Assembly: GCA_026874595.1 (NCBI GenBank)
Contig: CM049320.1
Coordinates: forward strand, 3,227,464 to 3,291,463
Source: Sipunculus nudus
Taxonomy: Eukaryota > Annelida > Sipuncula > Golfingiida > Sipunculidae
DNA length: 64,000 nucleotides
Direction of reading: 5' to 3'
Shown: positions 10,741-21,879 of the stretch, piece after piece
Layout of the letters: each line of letters begins with the position of its first letter
How positions within the stretch are numbered: the stretch's first letter is position 1
Program-made: the position numbers and the translations under genes
The notes under the pieces: model-generated
Databases searched by the model: none
The model's input: the letters and a program-made list of their open reading frames with translations, nothing else
Told to the model about the DNA's origin: nothing

Positions 10741-11390
10741 TAACCGTGTGTCACATTTATAGTTTATGTTAAAAATTATTCTAAATTATATGTATTATTA
10801 AAAATTTATATAGAATTACATCATATATGTATGTTAGAGTCAGTATATATAATATATATGTATAATATATAAATATATATATTATTCATTCAATAATTTA
10901 TTACATATTTATATTATCTATAAACTAATGTTACTGTCCGATAACAAAGGAAAGGGCAATTCGCAGGTATTAGGGACAAAACATGTTAAATTGTTAAATA
11001 TTATATTATATCATCACAATATTACTATAATTATGAAACAAAACAGATACATTCTGTATATATTACATATTTATATTATTTATACACATATGTAACTGCC
11101 CGATAGCAAAGATATGAGCTGTTACCAGGTATAAGGGACAAAACTTGTTAAAATTTACATATTAAAGTGTTTAAATTATTAATATAACATGTTATCTTCT
11201 TAATATATTTTAATAATAGTAATATAATTATAAAACTTCTCATAAAACAATAATCCTCTCGATATTTTATGATACACCATAAAACACATATTTTATATAC
11301 TGAACATGAGAATCAAAGCCAAATCTTCCCTTAAATATAGTGATGTAAACAAATTTATTCTTCAGAGTTTTATTTAACCAAAATACATGT
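10741..11390. other. AT-rich non-coding stretch
   Basis: Very AT-rich with TATATA runs. Two related blocks, GGTATTAGGGACAAAACATG near 10,957 and GGTATAAGGGACAAAACTTG near 11,135, resemble the GGTATTRGGGAC ending of the CCATTCATTGG motif. No gene is seen. Confidence 0.5.
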
Positions 11391-12190
11391 ATAAATATCA
11401 TTTTAAAATACACTTGAAGGAATTATCATGTTTCACATAATTTAAAGGATTGCGACAAACACCAAAGACATGTATGAATGTCATTTTAAATGCATTTGGA
11501 AGATTTATCATGTTTTACAACCTTTAAGAGCATGCGATAAACATCAAAGACATGTTTGAATGTAATTTTTAATACATTTGGAAGAATTATCATGTATTAC
11601 ATGTTTAAAGGATTGCGACAAGCACCAAAGACATGCATAAATGTCATTATTAATACATTTGAAGGAATAATCATGTTTTACATATTTTTAAGGATTACTA
11701 GAAATACCAAAGACATGTAAGGGAGACACTAAACAGTTTAAAAGAAAGAATAAATATTTAAAGTTGAGTTTTGAACCTGGATTTAATAAACATGGCATGC
11801 GATAAATACCAAAGACATGTATGGGTGACACTAAACAGTTTAAAAGACAAAATAAATATTTAAAGTTGAAATTTGGACCTGGATTTAATAAACATGGCAT
11901 GCGACAAAGACCAGAGACATGCAAGGGTGACACTAAACAGTTTAAAAGACAAAATAAATATTTAAAGTGGGAGTTTTGGACCTGGATTTAATAAGCATGG
12001 CATGCGACAAAGACCTGAGACCTGTATACATCATATTTTATATACATTTGGAAGAATTATGATATTTTACATATTTAAAGGATTGCGATTAAATCCTAAG
12101 ACATGTATTAATGTCATTTTAAATGCATTTAGAAGAATTGTCATGTTTTACACACTTCAAGGGCATGCGTCAAATACCAAAGACAAAGTT
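11391..12190. repeat. Tandem repeats of about 82 and 102 bp
   Basis: Units of about 82 bases (CATTTGGAAGAATTATCATG ... CCAAAGACATG) run from about 11,391 to 11,717 and again from about 12,020 to 12,185. Between them are three 102-bp units (GACACTAAACAGTTTAAAAG ... AAACATGGCATGCGA). Both unit types end in CCAAAGACATG-like sequence, so they share an origin. Confidence 0.8.
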
Positions 12191-14000
12191 TAAAGGCCAA
12201 AAAGTGGAACCATGAATCATTCAGATTTAATAGATTTTATAAACATTCCCATATCAATGGTGCATAAACAAATTGTACACCCTGATCACTGTAAACAAGT
12301 TCCATTATATCATAACAATGTCACAAGTGGTTGACCGGTTGGTGGTAAAGTATACAGGGGAAGGGGGGGGGGGAGGCTTATGTAAACAATACTGTGTACA
12401 GCAATTAACTGAAGCAGAAACATCTGGCTATTACATCACAACTGATACTGGATGACCAGAACAAGTGTCCACAGCTACTGAAGGATGCTGGCAGCTGACA
12501 AGGAACCCCCTCCATGAGAACAAGTCACAGGCCATACAGCTAATCAAGGGAACTGACTGCTAACAAGGAAACACCCCCCTCAGGAGTAGGTATAAGGGCT
12601 TGATGATGGGCCCCACTCAACACACAAAGAAGGTGATAAATGGGATTATTACACAGGGCTGAGGACATCATTATCTGATCATATACAATTAATTAATCAC
12701 AATGGGCTTTTCAGTTCCAATCAGACATGTCATCCTACCTATCATTATGTAGATACATCTTTTAAAATGACAACAAGACTGGGATTTCTAAGGGCCCTCC
12801 ATAAAGTAAACACCAAGTTCACTGTCATAATGACCATGAATTACACAAGTTCTTCAGATGTAAATATATTAGGAATTAATTTAATAAAACATGTAAGGTA
12901 CTGTCACATGTGGATGAATAAGAATATAGGCCCAATATGTATATTAAAACAGGACTCCTGTCACTGATATTATCACAAATTTGTAACAGGTCTAACAAAA
13001 ATATACAATTCAATTTATTTTGAATTCATGATTAAATACACAGGTAATGTAAACTGCTAATATATTCATGCCTCATGTTTACACTCATGTCACTGATATT
13101 ATTATTAATCACACATTTGAAGAAAACTAAAAATATTAATTTAGCATGATACAAACGAAGGCTACAAACATAACAACTCCTTGGGGTGATAAAGTATAAA
13201 AAGAAATTTTTTAAACCAGACATGACATGTCAGGATAAATTGAAATGAAATTCAGCTGTCAGAGATGGGAAACAACATATGCATGGCAAAAATGGAATTC
13301 ATGCAATGACAAGGAGAAAAAAATCAAAACAAATACAAGACTGCACATATCGAACTGGACTTCACTTCACCAATTTAAACATAAAATAAAAAAAAAATCC
13401 ATGCTTTTAAAGGCCGTATATGCCATGTTAAGGCTTGACTGTGATAACGAGCAGGGAATATTCGCGGTGCCGAGGTCTGATGTCAGAATTGCTTGCCACG
13501 CGTACGTGCAAAAATAGAAATTTGACATGAGGCCTGGAAGGGAGGGAGGGGGGGGGGGGGGGGGGAGGAAAACTGTGACTTTGTTTACCTGAAACCAGCC
13601 TGTTCCGAAGCAGTAAACGTCCAAAAGTTATGAGAAGGTTGTGGCCGATACATCCTGACTTGTTTACAAGGTAAAATCCATGACAATAAAATCGGTAAAT
13701 CCTAGCACAGACTTGGAGCGAAATGCCCAGACTCAGAACTTGGAACTGAAGTGAACATGGAACAGGGAAGCGTTCTGATTGGTCGAGAGTAGGGTCAGAC
13801 CAGTGCGGCCTGCACAACAATGTCGGATAAATCTTGAAAAACATTGGACTTTCACCGGAAAATACAGAGGTTTGTAAATTTTCCACAGCCCTGAAACTTC
13901 GGAGCAAGGTAGGTGACATTCTATTATAATCTTTGGCGTAAACCGGGGAAGGTAAAATTAGTTTTTAATCATGCACGGAGGACACATGCCTGGGTGAAAA
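12191..14000. other. Copy A right interior, no gene seen
   Basis: The part 12,250-12,550 matches copy D at 63,570-64,000 (TGATCACTGTAAA, GGTTGGTGGTAAAGT, GGATGCTGGCAGCT). It has G-runs at about 12,363 and 13,547-13,565. Open frames of 60-160 codons occur but show no family resemblance and run through the G-runs, so I do not call genes. Confidence 0.55.
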
Positions 14001-14009
14001 TTGGCATTC

Positions 14010-15050
14010 CGAGGCGACGCAGTAAATTTGGAAATGTCGGGGGGGGGGGGGGATTTACGCCTGTAAAAACCCTGAGTTATAGCAAATCTCAAACTTTCTA
14101 CTGTCAATAAAGTTAGTTTTCGGTTGTTAAACATCATACTCTTGAAATTGATGCAGCTGAGACATGATATTGCATGGTTTATAGCGAGAATTGTCCTTTT
14201 TTCGAAGCGGGGCTGAGATGTAAACAAAGTGGTAAATTTGGAAATGGCGGGGGAATTTACGCCTGTAAAACCCTGAGTTATAGCAAATCTCAAACTTTCT
14301 ACTGTCAATAAAGTTAATTTTTGGTTGTTAAATATCATACTCTTGAAATTGATGCAGCTGAGACATGATATTGCATGGTTAATAGCGAGAATTGTCCTAT
14401 TTTCGAAGCGGGGCCGAGCCCGGCTGAGATGTAAACAAAGGGGGGGGGGGCAAACAGAGGGAGGGGAAAATGGGGCCGTTGTGACGGTGTTAGAAAAGGC
14501 TGTATTGCAGCCGTTTCAGCACTTGACAATGTCAATAAAGTTGGTTTCGAGACGAAAAACATACTAATAAATATATTTACACCACTGACTACGAGTTGTT
14601 ATTATTTTTTAAGCCATAAATCTGATTTTTCGAAGCGGGGCCGAGTCGAGGTCCAAAGTGACAGAGGGCTCGGCCGAGGTGACTTGGTGTCAGAAAAGGC
14701 TGTATTGCAGCCTTATCAAGCCATAACAATGTCAATAAAGTTGGTTTCGGGATGAAAAACATTCGAATAAATATATTTACACCAATCGCTGTGAGTTGTT
14801 ATCATTTTTATTGCCAGAAAGTCTGATTTTCGAAGCGGGGACCATCGGTCAGAAAGTGGAGGGGGGGGGGGAGGGGGGTGGTGAATTAAACCGATGTTTT
14901 CCTACCTTTGTTCTCAAACAGCTGGTTCCCAGAGAGACCTGTTGGTTGGTAAGGATCTTCTCTTAGCTTTTGATGTGTATTTCTGGGCTGTCAGGGTGCT
15001 GACGTTCAGAAATTAGCGATTGAAGGTCTAGAAGCGAAGCGGGGCCCTAT
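14010..15050. repeat. Right subterminal array, ~200-bp period
   Basis: The word CGAAGCGGGG recurs near 14,199, 14,404, 14,632, 14,834 and 15,035, about every 200 bases. The first two units share CCTGAGTTATAGCAAATCTC; the next two share GTCAGAAAAGGCTGTATTGC. All of these four carry TGTCAATAAAGTT. G-tracts occur at about 14,040, 14,440 and 14,862. The array lies just inside the right end and is a likely transposase-recognition zone. Confidence 0.8.
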
Positions 15051-15068
15051 GTACCTGAAGCGAGCTAG

Positions 15069-15261
15069 CAGATTTGGAACTCCTCGGCTTGTGATTGGCC
15101 GAGAGCCTGGGTTCCACATTGCTGCTGTTACCTGATTGGCCGGTGAATTTGGCATTGCCAGTTCCAGATTTGTGAGATTTGGAACAACCCCAGGCTCTGA
15201 TTGGTTATGAATCTGGTACTTGTGGAACAAGGCCAGGCTCTCATTGGCTGGCAGTTCCAAA
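15069..15261. repeat. Near-terminal inverted words with repeated ATTGG sites
   Basis: GATTTGGAACT at 15,069 is the inverse of AGTTCCAAATC ending at 15,261, with another GATTTGGAAC near 15,176. Between them ATTGG (CCAAT on the other strand) occurs five times, near 15,095, 15,134, 15,201 and 15,242 among others. This may be a promoter-like or protein-binding region. Confidence 0.6.
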
Positions 15262-15270
15262 TCTAACAAA

Positions 15271-15300
15271 GGCTTATACTCAAAGATCAGACCGAATTAA
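15271..15300 (-). repeat. Right terminus of copy A with terminal inverted repeat
   Basis: Read on the minus strand, the end contains ATCTTTGAGTATAAGCC, matching ATCTTTGAGTGTGGCCA-type sequence at the left end of element B (16,442-16,458). The remaining 13 bases (15,288-15,300) lead straight into U6 sequence. Confidence 0.65.
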
Positions 15301-15343
15301 GCGCAAGGATGACACGCAAATTCGTGAAGCGTTCCATATTTTT
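15301..15343 (+). ncRNA. U6 snRNA gene, 3' half
   Basis: The sequence from GCGCAAGGATGACACGCAAA through TTCGTGAAGCGTTCCATA to a T run is the 3' part of metazoan U6, including its RNA polymerase III terminator. The 5' half is absent upstream: the transposon end abuts directly. U6 is the catalytic snRNA of the spliceosome; this copy cannot yield a normal RNA. Confidence 0.93.
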
Positions 15344-16325
15344 CGCCCCCTCTAAAATTAGAAAGAAAAAAAAAAAAATAATAATCCAAAATCAAAAGTT
15401 GGAAAAAAAAAAAAGTGACTTGTACCCCGCGCAATAAAATTTTGTGTAGGGTCCATCGGGCCAAATGTAAAATCAGGCCCGCAGCCGGACGGATAAATTA
15501 ATTGGCGTGTGGGCGGCCTGGAGGTTTGCTGGTTAAAAACCTTCCTAAATATACCTGACGGGCTGATCTGTTTTTCAGGGCCGGAGGACCTTCGCAACAC
15601 CAGTGCGCCCTCATCGGGGGCGATCCGGGAGCCGGCGACATCTGCTGGAGATAGGTCGTGTCACCGGGTTGCTGTGTGTGCCGCCAGGCAGGCTGTCGTA
15701 TGTGAGTGAGTGTTGCATGTCCGACAGGAAGGGACCCGAAAGGTTGAATTTTTTATTCGCCAACAAAGTTGATGAAAGGACAGTCATATACATTTATCAC
15801 TATTCAGAGACTTTGGACTGTGTAACGGTTTCTTTCGTGTGCGTGCGTGCGTGCGTGCGTGTTTGTCCGTGCGTCTGTTTGTAAATCTCTCTGTCAGCAT
15901 TAACGGGATGATATATATTAAAAAATTTCAAGGACAAGAAACAAAAAAAAAAAAAAAAAAAACCCACAAACTACTTAATTTCTCATGACTAGAGTGTAGA
16001 AGTACCTAAATCTTGATTCTTCAATAACCCGCCAGGCGGCGGCGGAACCTGAACAACGGAAGCAGGACGTAAACAAGGCGTCAGGTGTCCCGTCACGGCT
16101 GGGCACGCAGCTAATCCCCATGAATAACCTGCAGAAAAAAATGCACACAAGCCGACCCGCCTTAAAATAAAAAGCTTCCACCTGGACCCAGTCTCAACTG
16201 CAAAACACAACCACCTTTTTCTTTTGCCACACACAGGTTTGTTAACCGCGGGTTAAGGCCCTTGTCCACGTGGTTGCCGCCACGAAGGCGCCACACCCGA
16301 GATAAAAGATGGCGGCGCTACCCCG
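15344..16325. other. Spacer between the two interrupted U6 copies
   Basis: About 1 kb with A-runs (15,364-15,380, 15,403-15,413, 15,942-15,962) and a GTGC-rich microsatellite (15,838-15,862). No coding region is seen. It reads as the intergenic spacer of a tandem U6 locus, with the promoter of the next U6 at its right end. Confidence 0.6.
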
Positions 16326-16332
16326 TATAAAT
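16326..16332 (+). promoter_or_regulatory. U6 TATA box
   Basis: TATAAAT lies 31 bases before the predicted first base of U6, the normal place in an RNA polymerase III type 3 promoter. The more distal PSE should lie around 16,285-16,315, but I cannot define it without the species consensus. Confidence 0.75.
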
Positions 16333-16356
16333 GGCAGATGTATGCGCTGCCTAACT

Positions 16357-16381
16357 GTACAGCTTCATGCTGTACATATAT

Positions 16382-16413
<32 letters not shown>

Positions 16414-16424
16414 GGCCCCTGCGC
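16357..16424 (+). ncRNA. U6 snRNA gene, 5' half
   Basis: Begins with a 5' stem-loop (GTACAGC/GCTGTAC), then TTAAAATTGGAACGATACAG and AGAAGATTAGCATGGCCCCT. It holds the ACAGAGA box that pairs with the 5' splice site. After CCCCTGCGC it departs from U6 and becomes transposon sequence. The 5' stem differs from vertebrate U6 but keeps its pairing. Confidence 0.93.
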
Positions 16425-16441
16425 GCAAGGACAGGCGCGCA

Positions 16442-16458
16442 ATCTTTGAGTGTGGCCA
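16442..16458 (+). repeat. Left terminal inverted repeat of element B
   Basis: ATCTTTGAGTGTGGCCA is the counterpart of the right end of copy A read in reverse (15,271-15,287), about 14 of 17 positions agreeing. It lies 17 bases after the last clear U6 base. Confidence 0.6.
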
Positions 16459-16734
16459 CACGCACCGAAAAGCGCCGATTCCGGCCAGAAAGGAGAAATT
16501 CAATGGCACACAAAGCTTTCTTTCAGGTCCAAAAGTCCCCCGGTCCCAGCGTTAATTGTCAGGTCGCTGCGAGCGAGAGAAATCGCCCTTTCTGCGAGAA
16601 CAATGCCTATTCATTACCGGCTCGGTCCGCCATTCACACTCGCCGGAGCATAGAGACCCCTTTCATTCCCGCCTGAGCGCTTTACGCTCAAGCCTCGCTC
16701 TGATACTCGGCACTGTCTAACCCAGCTATCATCT

Positions 16735-16860
16735 TTTGGCGTTCATCCTACTTTCTCCCTCATCTTTTGGCGTTCATAATACTTTCGCCCCCATCTTTCG
16801 GCCTAGCACACACGTTAGCACTCATCTTTCGGCGTTCCACACTTGCCGCCTGGCCTCATG
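16735..16860. repeat. Left subterminal array of element B
   Basis: Repeated CATCTTT(T/C)GGCGTTCA words followed by GCCGCCTGGCCTCATG, the same order as positions 100-175 of copy A. Confidence 0.7.
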
Positions 16861-17655
16861 TACGTGCACAGGCGATGTATAACGGAGACGTGAGTTTAAG
16901 GGAAATTGTGCTTTTAATTCAGTTCAAACAAAAACAAGTGTACATGAAATCATATGAAATGAAACAACGTGAAAGAAATCATAGGAATTACGTGCAGGAA
17001 ATCACTTTAAATTAAATCATGTGCAGGAAATCATACGAAATAATAAACATGCAGAAAATGATACGGATCAAACACGGAAACCAGTTTCTTTTAACGGATA
17101 CTGATCATACGCGTCGTGCACGAAAGTCTGACCTTCCAGGTTTAATCAGAAAGGCCGATCTGTCTGCTCTGATATCACAGTCTCTACAATCAGTTTGATT
17201 TACACTAGTTCTCGATTTATGCATGTGAAATCTTTATTATATATATACATTGATATTTGAAATCCATATTTTGCGTCTGTTCTATACATGCATGAAATAA
17301 TATAAATAAAGACTGGTCTACATTTGTGTTTCTTTGTGCATATATATGTGCTGTGCGGCAGTGTGTTTCACGTGCGTAAATATGCAGGTTTCTATACCAT
17401 TCCAGACTGTCGGTAAGAGGCATATTTTACGAATAATACAAAAGATCTGTACAAAAAGACGCATTGTTCAGTTGCACTGGCTGTATAAACAAACACCAGA
17501 GTTACTGCTCCTTGTAAAAAGCTATCACCTTATCTGGTTCACAATAAACAAACTATACAGAAAATAATGAAATAAACAAACAGAGTATTGACCAAATTCA
17601 CTCTCATTGCCATCTCCTTCATTAAAACCGCTGTGGTTATCTGCTGTTTGTACCC

Positions 17656-18162
17656 TTTGCGTAGGCCCTCTGTCACTTTTGTTCATCTTCTGTATACAGT
17701 TTTTCAAATCCGGTTAATATGGTTAATGTTAATGTATTAGTGGGTTACAATGTTAACATCTGGTTATGTCATGACGCACAGTATAAACCAGTTCATACAT
17801 CTGTAGTGATGATGTGTATGTTGCATTAACACCAAATAACATCAGAAATATACCTGTTAACAAGTTACAAGTTAGTGTGCACCAAATACCAGATTAATGT
17901 GGACACTAAAGCACATTTACTTTTTGTACAGTCTGTATCCTTGGCTCCACAGGTCCTCAAAGCTGAGTCTCATTGGCAGACTTTCTTTGTTCTCTGAGTA
18001 GATGGAGACACTTTGCGTAGGCCCTCTGTCACCTTGTGTTTATCTTCTGTATACAGATTTCATGTTTTTCAAATCCTGTTAATATGGTTAATATATTAGT
18101 GGGTTACAATGTTAACGTCTGGTTATGTCATGACGCACAAGATACATCAGTTTATACATCTG
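17656..18162. repeat. Direct repeat pair of about 150 bp
   Basis: 17,656-17,802 and 18,011-18,162 share TTTGCGTAGGCCCTCTGTCAC, CTTCTGTATACAG, TTAGTGGGTTACAATGTTAAC and CTGGTTATGTCATGACGCAC. They differ by small indels. The 200 bases between show nothing recognised. Confidence 0.8.
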
Positions 18163-18569
18163 TTTAATATGAAGTATGTTTCAAGTAAATTTTGTCAAAT
18201 TTATTCCTTTTTGTCCTGTTCTCTATTGGTTTAACCTCAGTATGCCCCCCCCCAAAAAAAAGAACTGTTATCACATTTTAAAAATATCTATTTCTTAGGG
18301 TGTTTACCAGGCAAACAATCAAAAACAATAAGTTACGATGAACAGGTCCACACAATCCTGATTGGCATATATGATCCTGTGATTCAAATACAGATACAGA
18401 TTTTACTCACAACTGCACTGGAGTAGTCTGGTTGTTGTTTATCATATCCATCATTTGGCCATTGGTCATTGCCACAATAACAGCTAGACAGGCTCTGAGA
18501 GTAGCTTGGGAGTATCTGGAGATGTGCTCTGAGTAGCTGGAGAGAATGTGTGAGTAGCTGTAGATGCTT

Positions 18570-18861
18570 TAGTATATTTAAACTCCTTTCATTCCCTTCT
18601 GACTGCTTTGCGCTCAAGCCTCGCTCTGGGGGTACTGGATGCACTCACTACACGTAGACCTTTGCCATCAAACTCTTGGCATTTTCAGATTCACACTTTT
18701 ATCAGACATATCTTTCGCCGTTCCACACATTTATCTCGCCCATCTTTTTCCGCTCACACATATTTCGCCCTTCTTCTGCCGTCACATACCATCTGGCCCA
18801 TCTTTCTCCGTCACACACCATCTCGCCCATCTTTCGGCGTTCCATACTGTGCCGCCTGTTT
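18570..18861 (-). mobile_element. Truncated left end of Dada-like element C
   Basis: Begins with CCTTTCATTCCCTTCTGACTG and CGCTCAAGCCTCGCTCTG, as at 16,655-16,705, then the subterminal array (18,705-18,861) almost identical in order to positions 1-165 of copy A. It stops at GTGCCGCCTG, where the Gypsy relic begins. Confidence 0.6.
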
Positions 18862-19229
18862 TATATTTAGGTGCTGACATCTAGCGGCAAGTGATGTGAC
18901 GAATGCCGACGAGAAAAAAGGCATTCTGGGATACCAATATGGAGTTGTTGGTTTTGTCTTGTGGAGAGCAAGCCGTTTCGAACCCAAAAATACGACAAGC
19001 GACGAGATACGGACTTCTCTTAGGTTTCCTGCTGGAAAAAGGAGTACACGTATGACGGCCCAGAATCTATCCCTTTTTCTACGTGGATGGCCAGGATTTC
19101 TAACGGATATATGTGGTAGCGGTCTCGCCGGACGGACATTTTGATTTATGAAGCGCTACATGAGCGTGAATTTTGTGACCTGAAACACATTGTTTTGGTG
19201 AGTGACAGTTTACTTGGTGAGCACTTTTA

Positions 19230-20373
19230 GTGATTATGGTTACATGGGGTCGTATTGATGAGTTTCATGAGGGCCAGGACTGGTCAGAATATGTAGAACG
19301 GTTAAATCAGTTTTTCATAGCTAATGATTGCACTGGTGACGACAGCGCCGCCAAGCGGAGGGCGATATTCCTAACTGTGATAGGAAATAAACACTATAGT
19401 CTCCTAAAGTCGCTCATAGCCTCGGCCAAACCAGATACCATGCCGTTTGAGGAGCTGGCTTCAGTGTTACAGAACCACTTTGAGCCTAAACCACTGATTA
19501 TTGATGACATATGTAAGTTTCACCAACGGAGTCAGAAGGACAGTGAAGGTGTATAGCATTTTTTAGCTGAACTCCGTAAGTTGGCAGACACTTATGCTTT
19601 TGGGTCTTTTTTAGATGATGCCATTAGAGATCGGCTCGTATGTGGACTGAGAACTTCTGCCATACACTGAGGAAAACTTGACATTAAAGCGGGCTATAGA
19701 GATAGCTACAGCTATGGAAAGGGCCGAGTTACAGGCCAAGGCTATGGTGCAGGACAGGGAACCTGCTACAGTTGCTCATGTTTCTAGACCTAAATATCGT
19801 GATACCCATAAGAAGAGTAAAAAGAAGTCTGCGTGTTTCTATTGTGGTGGAGACAACCACCGTCCTGATGATTGTTGGTTTAAAGAGAAACATGGTTACG
19901 TCTGCAGTCAACAGGGACATGCAGCTCGTCTGTGCAATAAAAAATTGAACCCACAGCAACTAGGCAAGCCAAAACAGTCGAAGGCCAAAGAGGGTGGTCG
20001 ACAGTTCAAGGTCAAGACAGTGGCTCCTGCAGAGAATGTGGAGAGTGATGAGGACTTTTTGGACATGCATTATTTAACTGTGTATTCTCTGGACTCTAAA
20101 GTTTATGTTGTGGATATGACTGTTAATGGTGTTCAGATTCCTATGGAGCTGGACACAGGTTCTGCTGTTTCCCTAATTTCAGAAGACATGTACATGCATT
20201 TTAATGATTGTGTATTAGCACCAGCAGGGGTGGTTTTGCAAACCTACAGTGGTGAAAAGTTGAATGTTCTTGGTAAATTTGATGCAAATATCATGTATGA
20301 TGATAATATGTACAAATTGCCAATGTATGTTTCTACAGGTGCATCAAGACCCGCATTGCTTGGTAAGAATTAG
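19230..20373 (+). pseudogene. Gypsy gag-protease remnant
   Basis: A capsid-like part (WGRIDEFHEGQDWSEYVERL, 19,245 on) is cut by a stop near 19,553 and continues as HFLAELRKLADTYAFG. From 19,678 a frame holds two zinc-knuckle-like sets (CFYCGGDNHRPDDC; CSQQGHAARLC) and an aspartic protease with active-site LDTGSAVSLI (about 20,150). Gag packages the RNA and protease matures the polyprotein. It is not functional as it stands. Confidence 0.78.
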
Positions 20374-20403
20374 TTGCAGGAAATTGAGGTAAACTAGGAA
20401 ACG

Positions 20404-21870
20404 GTGTTCAGAACTAATTATGTAGAGAAAGGGGAGAGTAATGTAAAGAGGTTTCTAGATAAATTCCCAAATGTTGTAAAGGAAGATATGGGCACCATAA
20501 GAGGCCACAAGACAAGTAAGAAGGTGGATAAGAGCGACCCACCTGGGTTTCATAAGGCTAGGCCAGTGCCCTATGCATTAAAGAGTAAGGTTGAGAAAGA
20601 CCTTGACAGATTAGACAGACATTAGGTGTAATCACACCGGTCACCGCAAGTAAATGGAGCTCGCCTATTGTAGTAGTGCCAAAGACGGATGGTATTAGAA
20701 TTTGTGGCGATTATAAAGCAACGATAAATAAATGCTTGCATGTGGACCAGTTTCCATTACCATCCGCACAGGATTTATTTTCCACGCTAGCAGGTGGACA
20801 GATTTTCTCAAAGATAGACCTTAGAAGTGGTTTTTCAGCCACATACAATCAGATTGAGATGAATCCGACTGACTGCCCCAAGACAGCTTTTACAACTCCG
20901 TTTGGGTTGTAAGAGTATAATCGCATGCCGTTTGGCTTGACCAATGCGCCGGCACATTCCAACAAGGTTATTGCTCAAGTTTTCCGAGATGAATTCTTTC
21001 AGACAATGCTTGTTTATCTCGAAAATATAATTGCACACGGCAATCCTTTTGAGGAACATTTGGGTAGGCTTGATATTGTTTATAAAGCTAGCCATGAATG
21101 GTTTGAAGGTCAAGGCGGAGAAATGTGTGTTTTTTTCAGACTGAAGTTCACTATTTAGGGCACATTGTTTCAGCGAAGGGTGTTAGAACTGACCCTGCCA
21201 AGACTGCCGTTGTGTCAGAGTGGCCTGAACCCAAAACGGTCAAGGATCTGCGTCAGTTCTTGTGGCTTGCTTCCTATTAAAGGTGCTTTCTCAAGGGATT
21301 TGCGGCAGTGGCAGCCCCATTAGACCAGTTGTTTGGGAGTTTGACTAATCATGCCTCAATGCGTAGAACGGAGATGCTAACAGGTCACTGGAAAATGGCT
21401 TATTCTGGGGCATTTAGACAGGTAAAGACGCCTTGTGTAGCTTGCTTATGTTAGCTTGTGCAGACTTCAGACTGCAATTCAATGTAGAGACTGACGCATC
21501 TGGGTCTTTGAGCTGTCCTCGGTCACGAGCAGGACGGAAAAGTAAGGGTAATTGCTTATGCAAGCAGAGGGCTAAAGGTTGGAGAACGAAATGCTGAGAA
21601 CTACAGCTCAAAGAGGTTGGAATTACTCGCTCTCAAATTGGCGGGACAAATTTAGGGACTTCCTATTTGGTTGTAGTTTTACCGTACTAACAGACTAACT
21701 CCTTAAATTACCTCATGTCAAAGAACAAATTGATAGCAGAAGAGGAGAGAAGGGCATCAGCCCTTGCTAGGTTAAATTGTAACATCAAATATCGCAGTGG
21801 TTGGCAAAATGCTAATGCTGACGTACTCTTGAAGCACGAAGACGACCCTTGGGAAACTTTACCAGAAGAG
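20404..21870 (+). pseudogene. Gypsy reverse transcriptase and RNase H remnant
   Basis: Recognisable RT motifs include WSSPIVVVPKTDG, FSKIDLRSGF and RMPFGLTNAP. The catalytic YxDD box reads YLEN (21,021-21,026), so two catalytic aspartates are lost. Stops follow DRLDRH, TPFGL and others. RNase H-like sequence (LNVE/FNVETDASG-like near 21,480, RGLKVGERNAENYSS near 21,570) follows in broken frames. Confidence 0.75.
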
Positions 21871-21879
21871 GTCGCCTAG

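Larger units (their letters stand above)
1..15300 (-). mobile_element. Dada-like U6-targeting DNA transposon, copy A (left end outside window)
   Basis: The element carries an 11-exon transposase gene on the minus strand and ends at 15,300, directly beside the 3' half of a U6 snRNA gene. Its left part begins inside a subterminal repeat array that is found again at 16,735, 18,705 and 41,780, so roughly 300 bases or more of the left end are missing. The whole element is over 15 kb. The Dada superfamily is known for inserting into multicopy small-RNA genes, U6 among them; assigning this element to Dada is inferred from the target site and the DDE-like protein. A different, unnamed U6-specific family remains possible. 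Confidence 0.75.
16425..18569 (-). mobile_element. Truncated Dada-like element B (left end only)
   Basis: Starts within the U6 gene and carries the left terminal repeat (16,442-16,458), the left array (16,735-16,860), the AACGGAGACGTGAGTT block and AT-rich interior matching copy A. At 18,390-18,440 a short piece resembles the intron 10/exon 10 border of the transposase gene (compare 3,655-3,700). No other coding exon survives. It could be a non-autonomous derivative or a truncated copy. Confidence 0.6.

Noticed and set aside
13428-13919. A 163-codon minus-strand open frame
   Set aside because: It runs through a G/C homopolymer giving poly-Pro, has no recognised domain, and lies in the transposon's non-coding right interior.
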